Assembly (NCBI GenBank): GCA_019634835.1
Contig: JAHCAO010000002.1
Location: forward strand, 124,001 to 188,000
Source: Gammaproteobacteria bacterium
GTDB lineage: Bacteria > Pseudomonadota > Gammaproteobacteria > DSM-16500
DNA length: 64,000 nt
Direction: 5' to 3'
Shown in pieces: positions 16,103 through 27,369 of this stretch. The notes beneath the pieces were generated by a model. The model was not told the DNA's origin and did no database searches. It was given only the letters and a program-made list of their open reading frames with translations. Both the position numbers and the translations under genes were made by a program. Position 1 is the first letter of the stretch. Every line of letters begins with the position of its first letter.

Positions 16103-17908
16103 GTGGCCGAACAATTACGAAATATCGCTATCATTGCCCATGTTGATCATGGCAAAACAACATTAGTAGACAAATTGCTGCAGCAGACATCCAGCGTATC
16201 TAAAAAGCAAACGACAGAACGTATCATGGACAGCAATGATTTGGAACGTGAACGCGGCATCACCATTCTTGCTAAAAACACTGCTATTAAATGGCACGAC
16301 TATCGGATTAATATTGTCGATACTCCTGGACATGCTGATTTTGGCGGTGAAGTAGAACGAATTCTCTCTATGGTTGACTCTGTATTGCTACTGGTGGACG
16401 CAGTTGACGGCCCCATGCCGCAGACTCGATTTGTAACACAGAAAGCATTTGCTCGCGGTCTACATCCTATTGTTGTCATTAATAAAATTGATCGTCCAGG
16501 TGCTCGTCCTGATTGGGTAATGGACCAGGTATTCGATTTATTCGATAATCTTGGCGCCACTAATGAACAACTCGATTTTCCCGTTGTTTACACTTCTGCC
16601 TTGTTAGGCTTTGCCACACTCGATCTAAATCAAAAGAATGAAACCATGGAACCCTTGTTTGAAACCATCATCAAACACGCTCCAGCACCTAAAGTTGATC
16701 CTGATGGCCCGTTTCAAATGCAAATTAGTACTCTTGATTACTCCAGCTATGTTGGGATGATAGGAATAGGCCGTATCACGCGCGGACAAGCCAAAACAAA
16801 TATGCCGGTTACTGTCATCGATAGAGAAGGCAAAACACGCTCCGGACGTATTTTACAAGTATTAGAATACCTGGGTTTAGACCGTAGCGAAGTTCCCGTT
16901 GCTTATGCCGGTGATATTATCGCAATCACTGGCATTGATGAATTAAAAATTTCTGATACGTTATGCGATCCCAATCAAGTTGAAGCATTAGCTCCTCTCA
17001 CTGTCGATGAACCCACCGTCAGTATGACATTTCAAGTCAACACTTCACCTTTTGCCGGTAAGGAAGGAAAATATGTCACTAGCCGTAGAATTCGTGACCG
17101 CTTATATCAAGAATTATTACATAATGTTGCTTTGCGCGTAGAAGACACCAGCGATCCCGATAAATTCCGTGTATCAGGACGCGGTGAATTACATTTGTCC
17201 ATCTTAATAGAAAATATGCGCCGCGAAGGTTATGAGCTTGCAGTTTCACGTCCTGAAGTTATCACTAAAATGGTAGATGGTGAATTACAAGAACCTTATG
17301 AAACTCTCACGGTTGATGTACCAACGGAATACCAAGGTGCAATCATGGAAAAATTAGGCAGCCGTCGCGGTGATTTAAAACATATGATGTCAGATGATAA
17401 AGGTCGTGTCCGACTGGATTATGTTATTCCTGCGCGTGCACTCATTGGATTTCATATGGATTTTCTTACCCTAACTTCTGGCACAGGTATTATGCACCAC
17501 GTGTTTAGTCATTATGGACCGATGGCTAAGGGTGAAATTCCTCATCGTCTGAACGGTGTGTTAATTTCAAATCAACAAGGCACCGCACTTGCTTATTCAC
17601 TCTTTAATTTACAAGAACGTGGTCGCATGTTAATCAGCCCGCAAACTGAAGTCTATGAAGGTATGATCGTTGGCATTCATACTCGTGATAATGATTTAGT
17701 TGTGAATGTTTGCAAAGCAAAACAATTAACTAACATTCGTGCCGCAGGTTCTGATGAAAATATTATTCTAATACCACCAATCCTCATGTCGCTTGAACAA
17801 GCATTGGAATTTATCGAAGACGATGAATTAGTGGAAGTCACACCAGACAGTATTCGCGTTCGAAAAAAATTCTTGAAAGAACATGAGAGGAAGCGAGCGG
17901 CAAAATAA
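16103..17908 (+). CDS. typA: Translational GTPase TypA/BipA
   Basis: A ribosome-binding GTPase of the EF-G family that helps 50S assembly and growth under stress. G motifs are present: G1 [10 protein letters not shown]2 ERGITI, G3 [10 protein letters not shown] and G4 [11 protein letters not shown]-like domains and the TypA C-terminal domain follow; about 600 residues is normal. I chose the GTG at 16103, which follows AGGTG by a normal distance and gives the standard N-terminus ([18 protein letters not shown]); the GTG at 16094 lies within that ribosome site. The gene is monocistronic, flanked by a repeat element and an effector-like gene. Confidence 0.97.
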   Translation: MAEQLRNIAIIAHVDHGKTTLVDKLLQQTSSVSKKQTTERIMDSNDLERERGITILAKNTAIKWHDYRINIVDTPGHADFGGEVERILSMVDSVLLLVDAVDGPMPQTRFVTQKAFARGLHPIVVINKIDRPGARPDWVMDQVFDLFDNLGATNEQLDFPVVYTSALLGFATLDLNQKNETMEPLFETIIKHAPAPKVDPDGPFQMQISTLDYSSYVGMIGIGRITRGQAKTNMPVTVIDREGKTRSGRILQVLEYLGLDRSEVPVAYAGDIIAITGIDELKISDTLCDPNQVEALAPLTVDEPTVSMTFQVNTSPFAGKEGKYVTSRRIRDRLYQELLHNVALRVEDTSDPDKFRVSGRGELHLSILIENMRREGYELAVSRPEVITKMVDGELQEPYETLTVDVPTEYQGAIMEKLGSRRGDLKHMMSDDKGRVRLDYVIPARALIGFHMDFLTLTSGTGIMHHVFSHYGPMAKGEIPHRLNGVLISNQQGTALAYSLFNLQERGRMLISPQTEVYEGMIVGIHTRDNDLVVNVCKAKQLTNIRAAGSDENIILIPPILMSLEQALEFIEDDELVEVTPDSIRVRKKFLKEHERKRAAK

Positions 17909-18000
17909 ATTTTTGAAACCTCAATGACAAAAAATCAACGAATCATGGGTTAGCCGAATATTAACTGATTAATTACTCAGGATAAAAAAATCTGATTTTT

Positions 18001-18009
18001 TGCTATAAT
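18001..18009 (+). promoter_or_regulatory. Extended -10 promoter upstream of the protease-like gene
   Basis: TGCTATAAT is a perfect extended -10 element 66 nt before the GTG at 18075. No -35 consensus at the right distance. The same nonamer occurs before the cysteine-rich protein gene at 900-908. Confidence 0.6.
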
Positions 18010-18074
18010 GATAGTTAGTTAGATCGATACTACAAGTACTACTAAAATAAAACGTTTAACGAGGAGACACAATT

Positions 18075-18302
18075 GTGCACCGGTCGGAGATCCGCCAGAT
18101 AAACAACAAGGGAGACATTCCTCATCAGGAGGTTAACGCATGTACACTCATCAGTGTGCACGCTATCCAAGCTATCGCTAATGTTTCTACCGAAGATGAG
18201 ATAGTGGAAAAAATCAAGGCTCTACTGGGTCCCGCACAAAGAGGATTTTCTGGTCACCGCAGCCAAGAACACAAAAATGCGCGAAGGTATGACTGTGGAT
18301 GA
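18075..18302 (+). CDS. 5' fragment of a frameshifted cysteine-protease-like gene
   Basis: A 75-codon frame starting at GTG, with GAGGAG eight bases upstream and an extended -10 promoter before that, so expression signals are intact. Residues 18-35 read QEVNACTLISVHAIQAIA, a plausible nucleophile segment with Cys23 at the start of a helix as in papain-like proteases. After about codon 55 the frame loses sense (RGFSGHRSQEHKNARRYDCG), while the +1 frame continues smoothly as HKEDFLVTAAKNTKMREG into the next entry. The two are best read as one gene broken near 18229-18236. Real decay, a sequencing error or +1 frameshifting at CCC-G are all possible. Confidence 0.55.
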   Translation: MHRSEIRQINNKGDIPHQEVNACTLISVHAIQAIANVSTEDEIVEKIKALLGPAQRGFSGHRSQEHKNARRYDCG

Positions 18303-19878
18303 AGCTATCACATCAGGGAAAGAGAGTGAGAAACTTCCACTTCCGAGTGGATTTAGAAAAGTTGGGAACACAATCAGTATCGATATACCAGACGGCCTGA
18401 GTACTCCACAAGAAAACATACGAACTGCTATCCAAAATCGAGATGGAAAAACCGAGGCTAAAAAGCGAGAATGGCTGGAATGGGCACCTGCTGAGCAGAT
18501 AATTAGTCTTGCGGAATTAGGATATCAACTAGATTCCAGCAAAATAAACTGGCTGACTAGCTCTGCCGATGACATCATTAAGACATTAACCCCACTAACC
18601 GAACAAGGCTTAAAAGAATACATAAGCAAAAAAATAGAAGCACGAAACAACTTCAAACAAAGAGTTGGTTCTCTTGATGAATGGGTTGATAACATAATTA
18701 CGATAACAAGCACTTTAGAAAAATCAGGATATCAGATAAAACAATCCATAAATCTGTTTGAAGATTCGGCCGATGAGATTATCCGTGGATTAGGACAAGA
18801 TCCTTCTGCGAGAAGAACAAGACAATCTTCAGAAGAAAAAATTCGAACAGAAATCAGAAGCTTTACGAATAGTACACAAGCTAATGGCTTAATTATCAAA
18901 GTTGGTTCTCATACCATTTCCGTTGTCAAACATACCAATGGCGAATTCTACACCTACGATTCTGCACCAGGCGATATTTACGCAGTGCACAGCGCGGAGC
19001 TACTAACAAAACATTTATTGGAGAAAATTAGAGGTAAGGGAATCGCCGATATTCAATTTACCCATATTTCGTCTCCTGTCACCCTAACGCAACGCCATGT
19101 TCATAATGTAGTACCAGGCTCTACAATACTCAAGGCGATAAACACAACAAGCACAACAATCTCCGATCAGAAAAGCAGTGAAAAAATTTCGAATGAAACC
19201 AAAACCCAAATTTTTGTAGATCTGCATAACTTGGTAAACAGCCCCGAGCATGAAGCGACACTCCACGTTCCGCCACCTTCTGGTCCTGTTACCAGCAACC
19301 AACCTCAACCCACCCGAAGAAGTGAAGAAGGCGAAGAGCACAATGAAACAATAAGCCACGCCAACGACATTAAAGAACTATTCATCAACATTGACGAAAT
19401 TGATATCCAGAAGAATAATGATGACGAGCTTAAGAAGGTCTATGAAACCTTGGCAGAACATATAACAATTCTTTATGCTGACCATTTTAGCGCGGAAAAA
19501 AACAATGTCCTTCCCGATTACCAAAGGAAATTCTTTATGCTGGCCAGTGAGCTATTTGCCGCTGCGACAACTTACGAATGCAAGAGCGTTGAACGCCGCC
19601 GGTCGGCTTGTCAATTATTATTCTGTGTTGCTAATTATTGCAAATTAACCATAGACGAGCAGATCAGCGAAGAGTCCAGAAAAAACTTCTATCACAACTT
19701 GCGAGAAGATGCCCAACGGATCGCGAAATCCATTGCACAAGAAGAAAGATTGGGCCAAGCTTTTAACCTGTTTAGAATCCAAGTAACAACAAGCGCGCTA
19801 GCTAAAGGGATTAAGAATGCCATTCAGCGTACCGAAAACACGGTCGCTGCTCGAGGCACAAAAAAACCGAAGAGTTAA
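18277..19878 (+). CDS. 3' part of the frameshifted cysteine-protease-like protein (effector candidate)
   Basis: A 533-codon frame; sense sequence in this frame can be read from about 18235. The middle holds VGSHTISVVKHTNGEFYTYDSAPG, with His212 and Asp228, the pattern of the general-base His and the Asp of papain-fold and deubiquitinase-like enzymes; the matching Cys is in the upstream fragment. The rest is charged and helical with low-complexity linkers (HVPPPSGPVTSNQPQPTRR). I recognise no family. The layout suits a host-directed protease or deubiquitinase of an intracellular bacterium, but this is inference. No ribosome site supports separate translation from 18277. Confidence 0.55.
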   Translation: MREGMTVDEAITSGKESEKLPLPSGFRKVGNTISIDIPDGLSTPQENIRTAIQNRDGKTEAKKREWLEWAPAEQIISLAELGYQLDSSKINWLTSSADDIIKTLTPLTEQGLKEYISKKIEARNNFKQRVGSLDEWVDNIITITSTLEKSGYQIKQSINLFEDSADEIIRGLGQDPSARRTRQSSEEKIRTEIRSFTNSTQANGLIIKVGSHTISVVKHTNGEFYTYDSAPGDIYAVHSAELLTKHLLEKIRGKGIADIQFTHISSPVTLTQRHVHNVVPGSTILKAINTTSTTISDQKSSEKISNETKTQIFVDLHNLVNSPEHEATLHVPPPSGPVTSNQPQPTRRSEEGEEHNETISHANDIKELFINIDEIDIQKNNDDELKKVYETLAEHITILYADHFSAEKNNVLPDYQRKFFMLASELFAAATTYECKSVERRRSACQLLFCVANYCKLTIDEQISEESRKNFYHNLREDAQRIAKSIAQEERLGQAFNLFRIQVTTSALAKGIKNAIQRTENTVAARGTKKPKS

Positions 19879-19914
19879 TTTTTTTGACGGTGAAAAAAGA
19901 TCAGGAGTTGCTAC

Positions 19915-20697
19915 ATGGATGCTCTCAACCCAATTACTATCAAACCCATTCGTACACTAAAAGATAACTACGTATGGGTGATCATTAACAACGCTTCTCA
20001 TACTGCGGTAATAATAGACCCAGGCGAAGCAGATCCAGTGATTACATTTCTTAATGATAATAAATTATCTCTTTTAGCCGTACTGATCACTCATCATCAC
20101 TGGGACCATACTAATGGTATTCCAGGAATAATTAACCATTCTGATGTCCCCATTTATGGGCCTGCAGCTGAAAAAATTCCTTCTGTCACGAATATAGTAT
20201 TTGAGAATATACAAATTGATATTCCAGGATTTCCCACCCTACAAGCATTAGATATACCAGGACATACCATCGGGCACATAGCCTACTATTCGCCTGGAAT
20301 ATTGTTTTGTGGAGACACTTTATTTGCCGCAGGTTGTGGAAGAATATTTGAAGGTACCGCAGCGCAAATGTATTCATCCTTACAAAAAATTGCTGCCCTT
20401 CCTGAAGATACAAAAATATATTGCGCGCATGAATACACACTCAACAACTTACGTTTTGCTGCAACAGTAGAACCTAGCAATAAAAAAATTAATGAACGAA
20501 TTCAATCTGTCACCGAACTGAGACATAAGAATCTTCCTTCACTCCCTTCTACTCTACGAGAAGAAAAAGAAACCAATCCTTTTTTACGTTGTCATGAGCC
20601 TGAGCTTAGAATTCACGCTGAAGAACACATAGGTCAAACCCTGACTACTCCCATTGCAATTTTCACAGCATTGCGTCAATGGAAAAATAACTTCTAA
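19915..20697 (+). CDS. gloB: Hydroxyacylglutathione hydrolase (glyoxalase II) GloB
   Basis: This metallo-beta-lactamase-fold enzyme hydrolyses S-lactoylglutathione to lactate and glutathione, the second step of methylglyoxal detoxification. The 260-residue protein has the metal motif THHHWDH, the later ligands in DIPGHTIGH and FCGDTLFAAGCGR, and CAHEYTLNNLRFA near residue 165-175 that belongs to the GloB substrate region. AGGAG lies 8-12 bases before the ATG. The gene begins 36 nt after the protease-like gene. It implies glutathione use in this organism, matching the RimK and ergothioneine thiol context only loosely. Confidence 0.95.
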   Translation: MDALNPITIKPIRTLKDNYVWVIINNASHTAVIIDPGEADPVITFLNDNKLSLLAVLITHHHWDHTNGIPGIINHSDVPIYGPAAEKIPSVTNIVFENIQIDIPGFPTLQALDIPGHTIGHIAYYSPGILFCGDTLFAAGCGRIFEGTAAQMYSSLQKIAALPEDTKIYCAHEYTLNNLRFAATVEPSNKKINERIQSVTELRHKNLPSLPSTLREEKETNPFLRCHEPELRIHAEEHIGQTLTTPIAIFTALRQWKNNF

Positions 20698-20774
20698 CTA
20701 TCGCAAAGAGGTAAACTCGATTAATCCGTTGAAAGTATTTGCCAGACCTGTTGACTTGATTGATATAGATCAAC

Positions 20775-21638
20775 TCACTCTTGATAAAAATCAATAAAAC
20801 GTCTAATTTTCGGTTGTAAATGACGACTTTTACGATAATACAGATACACCTGCTTCTCCGGTTCTTGGTACTCGTGCAAAATCTCAATTAATCTTCCATC
20901 ACTCAGAGCATCAGCAACCATATAATCATGTAAATTTACAATACCCATACTTTGTATCGCACATTCACGCATAGCGTAACTATCATTCAGCCACAACAAA
21001 GGATTAACATGAATTTTTTTTCCATTTTTGAACTCAATTACATTATCAGGTCTACGAATGTTGTGCGTAATATAGTGGTGTGTTGTTAAATCTGTCGGTA
21101 TTTTTGGTCTGCCGTGAATTTCTAAATAAGTTGGTGAAGCGCAAAGCACATATCGCGTGGTAGCAACACGACGACGCACTAATTCAGCTGATCCTTCTAT
21201 CGATACACCAAATAAAATATCAATTCCATCTTTTTCTAAATTTGGGAAACTTTCTGCGAGCTGAAAAGAAATGCGTAAGTTAGGATTGAGCCGCATAAAT
21301 TCGGGTAATTTCGGCAAAATATGAGTGATTGCAAAATAACGATTTGCCATGATATGCAGCACGCCAGTTGCTTCATTTTTACTTTGTAAAAGTGCAACTT
21401 CTGCATCAAAAAGTTCGTTTAATATTTTTTTACATTGTTGATAATATTCATCGCCCATCTCAGTAAGTGCAAGCTGGCGCGTTGTGCGTTGCAATAATTG
21501 CGTATCTAATTCACTCTCAAGTGCCGTGACTTGCCTACTGACCGCTGCAGTTGAAACACCTTTTTTTCGTGCGGCCGCTGCAAACCCATTTTCATCGACT
21601 ACCGATATAAAAGTCGCAATTCTTTCTAGTTTACTCAT
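20775..21638 (-). CDS. LysR-type regulator, divergent from the MFS exporter
   Basis: A 287-residue LysR protein with an N-terminal helix-turn-helix (AAARKKGVSTAAVSRQVTALE) and an effector domain. The family branch is the CrgA/AaeR-like type often paired with drug or small-molecule exporters. It is transcribed away from the MFS gene across about 100 nt, so it probably controls that gene. The N-terminal MSKLERIATFISVVDENGF start fits other members. Confidence 0.88.
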   Translation of the reverse strand: MSKLERIATFISVVDENGFAAAARKKGVSTAAVSRQVTALESELDTQLLQRTTRQLALTEMGDEYYQQCKKILNELFDAEVALLQSKNEATGVLHIMANRYFAITHILPKLPEFMRLNPNLRISFQLAESFPNLEKDGIDILFGVSIEGSAELVRRRVATTRYVLCASPTYLEIHGRPKIPTDLTTHHYITHNIRRPDNVIEFKNGKKIHVNPLLWLNDSYAMRECAIQSMGIVNLHDYMVADALSDGRLIEILHEYQEPEKQVYLYYRKSRHLQPKIRRFIDFYQE

Positions 21639-21737
21639 TATTATTACTTTTTAGTTAACAGTAGTTGCCATATTAGTCTATTGATTAAAATAATGTCAAC
21701 AGTATAATGAGTCCACATAGTTACTAAGGTGACCGCC

Positions 21738-22922
21738 ATGCAATCCAAAACACAACTTTCTTTTTTAACATTATTATTGATGATCTCATTTGCATCGGTA
21801 AACGCTGTATTATTTACGCCAGCATTGCCTACTATCGCTGATTTTTTTGCAATTTCAGATAGTATCGCACAATTAACCATCAGTTGGTTTTTAGTTGGCT
21901 ACGCTATTGGGCAATTAGTCTACGGCCCTATTGCAAATCGATTTGGTAGAAAACCCGCATTATATACCGGCATCAGTTTGCAAATCCTTAGCAGCCTTCT
22001 TTGCGCACTGGCAGGCACATTACATATCTATTCACTCTTAGTAGTAGGGCGCTTTTTACTTGCACTCGGCTCTGGTGTCGGCCTAAAGATGACATTTACT
22101 ATCATCAATGAAACATATGAACCTGCTATTGCGAGTCAAAAATTATCTTATTTGATGATCGCTTTTGCAATTGCACCAGGGATAAGTGTTATGTTGGGCG
22201 GGATTTTAAATTCATATTTTGGCTGGACAAGTACGTTTTTTGCAGGCGCAGTGTACGGTATAATATTATTATTCCTCTCCATGCATCTACCCGAAACAAA
22301 AAAGACATTAGACTTAGACGCGCTACAATTTAATCATTTAATTGAAGCATACGTATCGCAATTTAAAAATCTGCAACTAATACTAGGCGGATTACTCATG
22401 GGTGGAGCAACTTGTTTTGTTTATATCTTCGCTGCACTCGCGCCATTCATTGCTATTGATATGTTGCATATGAGCAGTACAAGCTATGGTGCAGCTAATC
22501 TGTTGCCCCCTATTGGATTAGTATTAGGATCATTGTTTTCTGCACAGTTGACAAAAAGCTATCAAGCAAAATCGATTATTCGATTGGGTATCATGGTCGC
22601 AATATTAGGTAGCATCGCAATGCTCTTATTTACCTTATTACGCTTACCCGCATTAATGATGATCTTCGTACCGATGATGCTATGTTATTTTGGATTAGCA
22701 TTAATATTTGCAAACACTTCAACCATTGCCATGAGCAATGTTAGCGATAAAGCACATGGTTCGGCAGTCATGAATTTTACTAACATGGGATTAGTCACTA
22801 CTGTCGTATTATCGCTGGGCTTATTACCAACAAGCATCTTATTTATGCCCATTGTTTATATTTTAATTTGCGCAGCTATGTTTATTTTGTTTTTAATGGT
22901 TAAAGAGGAGTCTCATTCTTGA
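21738..22922 (+). CDS. MFS drug-efflux transporter, Bcr/CflA type
   Basis: A 394-residue protein with twelve predicted membrane segments. The loop between helices 2 and 3 reads [17 protein letters not shown], the MFS motif A, and motif C-like GXXXGPXXGG appears as [12 protein letters not shown]. The family exports drugs and small metabolites by proton antiport. I use the ATG at 21738, six bases after AAGGTG, in preference to the GTG at 21729. Its 3' end overlaps convergent gcvPB by 10 nt. The substrate is unknown; the divergent LysR gene is the likely regulator. Confidence 0.87.
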   Translation: MQSKTQLSFLTLLLMISFASVNAVLFTPALPTIADFFAISDSIAQLTISWFLVGYAIGQLVYGPIANRFGRKPALYTGISLQILSSLLCALAGTLHIYSLLVVGRFLLALGSGVGLKMTFTIINETYEPAIASQKLSYLMIAFAIAPGISVMLGGILNSYFGWTSTFFAGAVYGIILLFLSMHLPETKKTLDLDALQFNHLIEAYVSQFKNLQLILGGLLMGGATCFVYIFAALAPFIAIDMLHMSSTSYGAANLLPPIGLVLGSLFSAQLTKSYQAKSIIRLGIMVAILGSIAMLLFTLLRLPALMMIFVPMMLCYFGLALIFANTSTIAMSNVSDKAHGSAVMNFTNMGLVTTVVLSLGLLPTSILFMPIVYILICAAMFILFLMVKEESHS

Positions 22923-24367
22923 TATATCAAATTTAACTCACGCGCTGCCTTCACATCATCCAAGCGGCGAACTGGTAAGGTATGCGGTGCGGTTTTCAAC
23001 ACATTAGGATCTTGTTTTGCTTCTTCAATAATTTGAATCAGCGCGTCTGCAAAAGCATCCAAGGCTTCTTTAGTTTCAGTCTCAGTAGGTTCAATTAACA
23101 AGCATTCTGGAATTAACAGCGGGAAATACATCGTTGGCGCATGAAATCCATAATCTAATAAACGTTTCGCAATATCCAATGCAGTAATGTGCAATGTCTT
23201 CGCTTCATTCTTCATCGTGATGATAAATTCATGGCTGGCTCGCCTCTCTGGATAAGCGAGAGTAAATCCAGCTACTTTTAAACGGGCAAGTAAATAATTA
23301 GCATTTAAGGTTGCAAATTCAGACACCCGCTGCAGCCCTTCTTTACCTAACAAACGCGCATAAAAATAAGCACGCAGTATAATACCCGCATTCCCCATAA
23401 AAGCAGACAATCTGCCAATGGTTTGTGGACAATCCTTTTCTGTTAACCAACGGTATTTATTCCCCTCTTTCGCTACTCGGGGAACAGGAAGATAAGGAAG
23501 CAGCCGTTCATTTGCCACAACAGGGCCACTACCAGGCCCACCCCCTCCATGCGGTGTAGCAAATGTTTTATGTAAATTAAGATGCACAACATCAAATCCC
23601 ATATCACCTGGACGTACCTTACCGAGAATGGCATTAAAGTTCGCGCCATCATAATAGAGCAAGCCACCTGCTTGATGAACAATATTAGCAATTTCTTGAA
23701 TTTTTTCTTCGAACACACCTAATGTCGATGGATTTGTCAGCATGATGCCTGCTGTCTTTGGTCCAACCGCTGCTTTTAATGCTGCAATGTCAACATTCCC
23801 ATCAGCAGCGGTAGGAATTTCACGTACTTTATAACCACATTGCACTGCGGAAGCAGGATTCGTACCATGCGCTGCGTCAGGGACAAGAATCTCATCACGT
23901 GCTAAATCGTGACGGGCTCGATGATAAGCATGAATCATCGCGACACCAGCAAACTCACCTTGTGCACCAGCCATAGGAGAAAGCGCAGCTCCCTTCATGC
24001 CTGTCACTGCTTTTAATATTTCTTGCAGCTCATAAGCACATGCCATAAATCCTTGGCTATTTTCTTCCAAAGAAAGTGGATGATGTTGCAAGAATCCTTC
24101 TAATGAAGCCAAGCGATGCACACCGCGTGGATTATATTTCATTGTGCATGAACCTAACGGATAGAAGTGAGTATCAATGGAGAAATTCTTTTTGGACAGA
24201 TTCGTATAATGGCGTACCACCTGTAACTCGGAAGTTTCCGGCAAACGTGGTAGATCAACTCGCAATAATGACGCAGGGATATCATCACATGCCTTCGCCG
24301 CTTGAGTTGGCCATTGCGCCTTAGCATATCGTCCTGAGCGAGATTTTTCGAAAATTAAGCCAGACAT
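22913..24367 (-). CDS. gcvPB: Glycine dehydrogenase (decarboxylating) subunit 2, GcvPB
   Basis: The PLP-binding half of the split P-protein of the glycine cleavage system, which decarboxylates glycine and passes the aminomethyl group to lipoyl-GcvH. The 484-residue length is normal. The lysine that binds PLP lies in [16 protein letters not shown], and [10 protein letters not shown] plus AGAQGEFAG are also conserved. It overlaps gcvPA by 13 nt and is the last gene of the gcvT-H-PA-PB operon. The two-gene P-protein, rather than one long GcvP, is shared with Legionella-type bacteria. Confidence 0.96.
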   Translation of the reverse strand: MSGLIFEKSRSGRYAKAQWPTQAAKACDDIPASLLRVDLPRLPETSELQVVRHYTNLSKKNFSIDTHFYPLGSCTMKYNPRGVHRLASLEGFLQHHPLSLEENSQGFMACAYELQEILKAVTGMKGAALSPMAGAQGEFAGVAMIHAYHRARHDLARDEILVPDAAHGTNPASAVQCGYKVREIPTAADGNVDIAALKAAVGPKTAGIMLTNPSTLGVFEEKIQEIANIVHQAGGLLYYDGANFNAILGKVRPGDMGFDVVHLNLHKTFATPHGGGGPGSGPVVANERLLPYLPVPRVAKEGNKYRWLTEKDCPQTIGRLSAFMGNAGIILRAYFYARLLGKEGLQRVSEFATLNANYLLARLKVAGFTLAYPERRASHEFIITMKNEAKTLHITALDIAKRLLDYGFHAPTMYFPLLIPECLLIEPTETETKEALDAFADALIQIIEEAKQDPNVLKTAPHTLPVRRLDDVKAARELNLIYQE

Positions 24368-25737
24368 GCGAGCTTGCTCCCCTCTAATACATCACGCAAA
24401 TGTTGCGCTAATAATTTAATATCATCCGACGTTTTTGTTTCAGTTGCACAAACCAGCAAGCAATCGCCCAATTCAGGGTAATAAGTTTTTATAGCATGGC
24501 CTGCTTGAATGCCATATCGAGCTAATTCACGTAGGATTTTGTCTGCTGGTTGATTCATTTTTAAAACTATTTCATGAAAAAACGGAGAAGAGAATACGGC
24601 TTCAACACCAGGAATAGCGGTTAATTCTTCTTTCACTTCGCGTGCACGCGCATGACTCAACTCAGCTATACGCCGCAATCCTTGCGGCCCCATTAAACTG
24701 ATGTAAATAGCTGATGCTGTTACCATCAACCCCTGATTGGTACAAATGTTGGAAGTCGCTTTTGCTCGACGAATATGTTGTTCTCTCGCTTGCATAGTCA
24801 ACACATATCCTGACTTGCCATCCACATCAACCGTTCTCCCTACAATCCGGCCTGGCATTTGCCGTGCATGCGCTTTCTTCGAACATAAAATACCGTAATA
24901 AGGCCCTCCTGATGAAAGTGGAATGCCCAATGGCTGGCCTTCTCCACAAGCAATATCCACTCCATCTGTGCCCCATTGTCCTGGCGGTTTTAATAATGCC
25001 ATTGCCATAGGATTAATAACCGCAATAGACAATAATTTATTTTCATGTGCCCAATCAGTTAGCTGATCCACTTCTTCTAATACACCAAAAAAATTTGGTT
25101 GTGGAATAACAAGCGCAGCGACATCATCATGAATAAGCTTCTGCAATGCAGCCATATCAACTTTACCCGTATCCTTCTGGTAAGGTACATCAATCAACTT
25201 AATGTTTTGCTGACTTACAATTGCTGTCACTGTTTCATGGTAATGAGGATGTACTGAGCGTGGTAATAAAATACTAGATTTGTGTTTCTTACTGCTAAGC
25301 CGTACAGCCATTAAAATAGCTTCTGCTAATGCTGATGCACCATCGTACAGTGAAGCATTGGAGACTTCTAATGCCATTAAGTTTGCCATCATGGTTTGGA
25401 ATTCATAAATGAGTTGCAACGAACCTTGACTCGCTTCAGCCTGGTAAGGTGTATAGGCAGTGTAAAATTCACCTCGCGTTGCAATATCCCACACAGCCGC
25501 TGGAATATAATGCTCATAAGCGCCCGCCCCAATAAAACAAAGCATACCGCCATCTTGTTGAGCACGCTCACGCATAAGACGCCCTAACTCCATTTCACAC
25601 ATACCAGAAGGAACACCATCAAGCGAAACTTGGCGCAATGAATCAGGAATTTCATCAAACAATACATCAAGCTTATGTATCCCTATTGTTTCCAACATCT
25701 CCTTAATATCTTGTTCTGTATGTGGAATAAACGGCAT
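24355..25737 (-). CDS. gcvPA: Glycine dehydrogenase (decarboxylating) subunit 1, GcvPA
   Basis: The N-terminal-type subunit of the split glycine decarboxylase; it forms the active heterotetramer with GcvPB. Conserved sequence includes [15 protein letters not shown] near residue 70, [13 protein letters not shown], the [16 protein letters not shown] loop and the ATSNICTNQ motif. At 460 residues it is full length. It sits 29 nt behind gcvH and overlaps gcvPB, so one transcript makes both subunits together. Confidence 0.96.
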   Translation of the reverse strand: MPFIPHTEQDIKEMLETIGIHKLDVLFDEIPDSLRQVSLDGVPSGMCEMELGRLMRERAQQDGGMLCFIGAGAYEHYIPAAVWDIATRGEFYTAYTPYQAEASQGSLQLIYEFQTMMANLMALEVSNASLYDGASALAEAILMAVRLSSKKHKSSILLPRSVHPHYHETVTAIVSQQNIKLIDVPYQKDTGKVDMAALQKLIHDDVAALVIPQPNFFGVLEEVDQLTDWAHENKLLSIAVINPMAMALLKPPGQWGTDGVDIACGEGQPLGIPLSSGGPYYGILCSKKAHARQMPGRIVGRTVDVDGKSGYVLTMQAREQHIRRAKATSNICTNQGLMVTASAIYISLMGPQGLRRIAELSHARAREVKEELTAIPGVEAVFSSPFFHEIVLKMNQPADKILRELARYGIQAGHAIKTYYPELGDCLLVCATETKTSDDIKLLAQHLRDVLEGSKLACLA

Positions 25738-25766
25738 GTCTCATCCCTCAAAAGAAATATCTTTAA

Positions 25767-26156
25767 TTAGTGCGCTTCGGAAGCAACAACTTTCGAATAC
25801 TCATCCGCATTTAATAAGCTAGCAGCAATCTGATCGTGCGGGCGCACACGAATTAACCACCCTTTGCCATAAGGATCTTGATTGATGAGCTGAGGGTTTT
25901 CAATTACTGCCTGATTCACTTCAGCCACTTCACCAGGCACGGGGCAATAAATATCTGCTGCAGCCTTCACTGACTCAACAACTGCACATTCTTGCCCGCC
26001 ATCAAAACTAGCTTCCGGTTCGGGCAACTCCACATACACTAAATCACCCAGCATCGTTTGAGCATGATCTGTGATACCAATTGTTAAAAGTTCATCATCT
26101 TTTCTTACCCACTCATGGGTTTTTGTATATTGCAGCTTCTGCGGTATGTTACTCAT
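25767..26156 (-). CDS. gcvH: Glycine cleavage system H protein GcvH
   Basis: The 129-residue lipoyl carrier that moves the aminomethyl group between the P and T proteins. The lipoylated lysine lies in VESVKAAADIYCPVPG, and the N-terminal YTKTHEWVR motif is typical. Second gene of the operon, 89 nt after gcvT. The 26157-26245 gap contains short complementary runs but no clear riboswitch. Confidence 0.97.
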   Translation of the reverse strand: MSNIPQKLQYTKTHEWVRKDDELLTIGITDHAQTMLGDLVYVELPEPEASFDGGQECAVVESVKAAADIYCPVPGEVAEVNQAVIENPQLINQDPYGKGWLIRVRPHDQIAASLLNADEYSKVVASEAH

Positions 26157-26245
26157 TATTGTTACTCCTAAAAAACTTTTTACAGGGGTTCCCGCGCTAT
26201 TCAGCGGAAACGCCTTTAATTGTTTATATGCCTCATCGCATAAGG

Positions 26246-27337
26246 TCAGCGGGAATCGCTGACTTTTTTACCATTTCGCACAAAAGGTGGCTTAATCACT
26301 TGCGCCGGGATTTGCTTGTTGCGTATCTCGACAAAACAATGCGTTCCAATTTCAGCCGGTACACGTGCAAGCGCAATACTTTTTTCCAATGTTGGAGAAT
26401 AGCCACCACTTGTCACTTCGCCTTCACCATTACCCGCGATTATCACTTTCTGATGGTTCCGAATAACGCCAGGGCCATCTAATATTAATCCAACTAAACG
26501 ACACTTAACACCTTGTTGAATTTGCTTCTCTAATGCCTCACGGCCTATAAAATTCCGCTCGCTGGGATCCATCATAACTGTCCACGCTAAATTTGCCTCG
26601 AGTGGAGTAGTAGTCTCATCCATGTCTAAACCGTAAAGATTCAATCCAGCTTCCAGCCGCAAGGTATCCCGTGCACCCAAACCGCACGGAGCAATTCCAG
26701 CCGCTATACAATCTTCCCAAAGTTTATTGGTTCCATTTGCAGGAAAAATTATTTCATAACCATCTTCGCCTGTATATCCAGTGCGAGCAATAAACCAATC
26801 ATTAAAACTAACAAAGGTGAAGGGCTTTAAATTTCTAATTTCTTCAACTTGATCCGGTGTGAAAATTTTTTCCGCCTTATCTTTTACTGCGGGACCTTGT
26901 ATTGCAAGCATCGCAAGATCCGTTCGTTCCACCAAATTAATCTTAAAAGACTTTCCTTGCGTTTTCATCCAAGCAATATCTTTCTCACGCGTTCCTGCAT
27001 TGATAACCATACGGTAAAAATCCTGACTCACTTTATAGACGATCAAATCGTCTAGTACACCACCTGCTTCATTGAGCATACAAGTATAGAGCGCTTTACC
27101 ATCAACGAGTCTATCTATATTGTTAGCCAGCAAACGACGCAGAAAAGCAGCAGCGTCATGACCATGCAGATCCACCACACCCATATGCGACACATCAAAC
27201 ATACCAGCATGCTGCCTAACTTGGTGATGTTCGTGAAGTTGAGAACCATAGTGAAGCGGCATGTCCCAGCCTGAAAAATCGACTATTTTTGCATTCGTTT
27301 TTACATGTAAATCATAAAATGGTGTTCGCTTAGCCAC
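26246..27337 (-). CDS. gcvT: Aminomethyltransferase (glycine cleavage T protein) GcvT
   Basis: GcvT transfers the one-carbon unit from lipoyl-GcvH to tetrahydrofolate, releasing ammonia. At 363 residues it is full length, with TPFYDLHVKTNAKIVDFSGW at the N-terminus, FDVSHMG, the folate-site RTGYTGEDGYE and GLGARDTLRLEAGL. First gene of gcvT-H-PA-PB, starting next to a dispersed repeat element. A 7-bp hairpin (GTCAGCG-N5-CGCTGAC, 26245-26263) spans the stop codon and could separate gcvT from gcvH in the message. No glycine riboswitch is visible upstream. Confidence 0.97.
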   Translation of the reverse strand: MAKRTPFYDLHVKTNAKIVDFSGWDMPLHYGSQLHEHHQVRQHAGMFDVSHMGVVDLHGHDAAAFLRRLLANNIDRLVDGKALYTCMLNEAGGVLDDLIVYKVSQDFYRMVINAGTREKDIAWMKTQGKSFKINLVERTDLAMLAIQGPAVKDKAEKIFTPDQVEEIRNLKPFTFVSFNDWFIARTGYTGEDGYEIIFPANGTNKLWEDCIAAGIAPCGLGARDTLRLEAGLNLYGLDMDETTTPLEANLAWTVMMDPSERNFIGREALEKQIQQGVKCRLVGLILDGPGVIRNHQKVIIAGNGEGEVTSGGYSPTLEKSIALARVPAEIGTHCFVEIRNKQIPAQVIKPPFVRNGKKVSDSR

Positions 27338-27369
27338 GAAATATTCCCTTGATTAATAGGTGAACTGGA

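Noticed and set aside
26245-26263. Hairpin plus T run as a terminator
   Set aside because: It overlaps the gcvT stop codon and the T run is on the plus strand, the wrong side for the gcv transcript.
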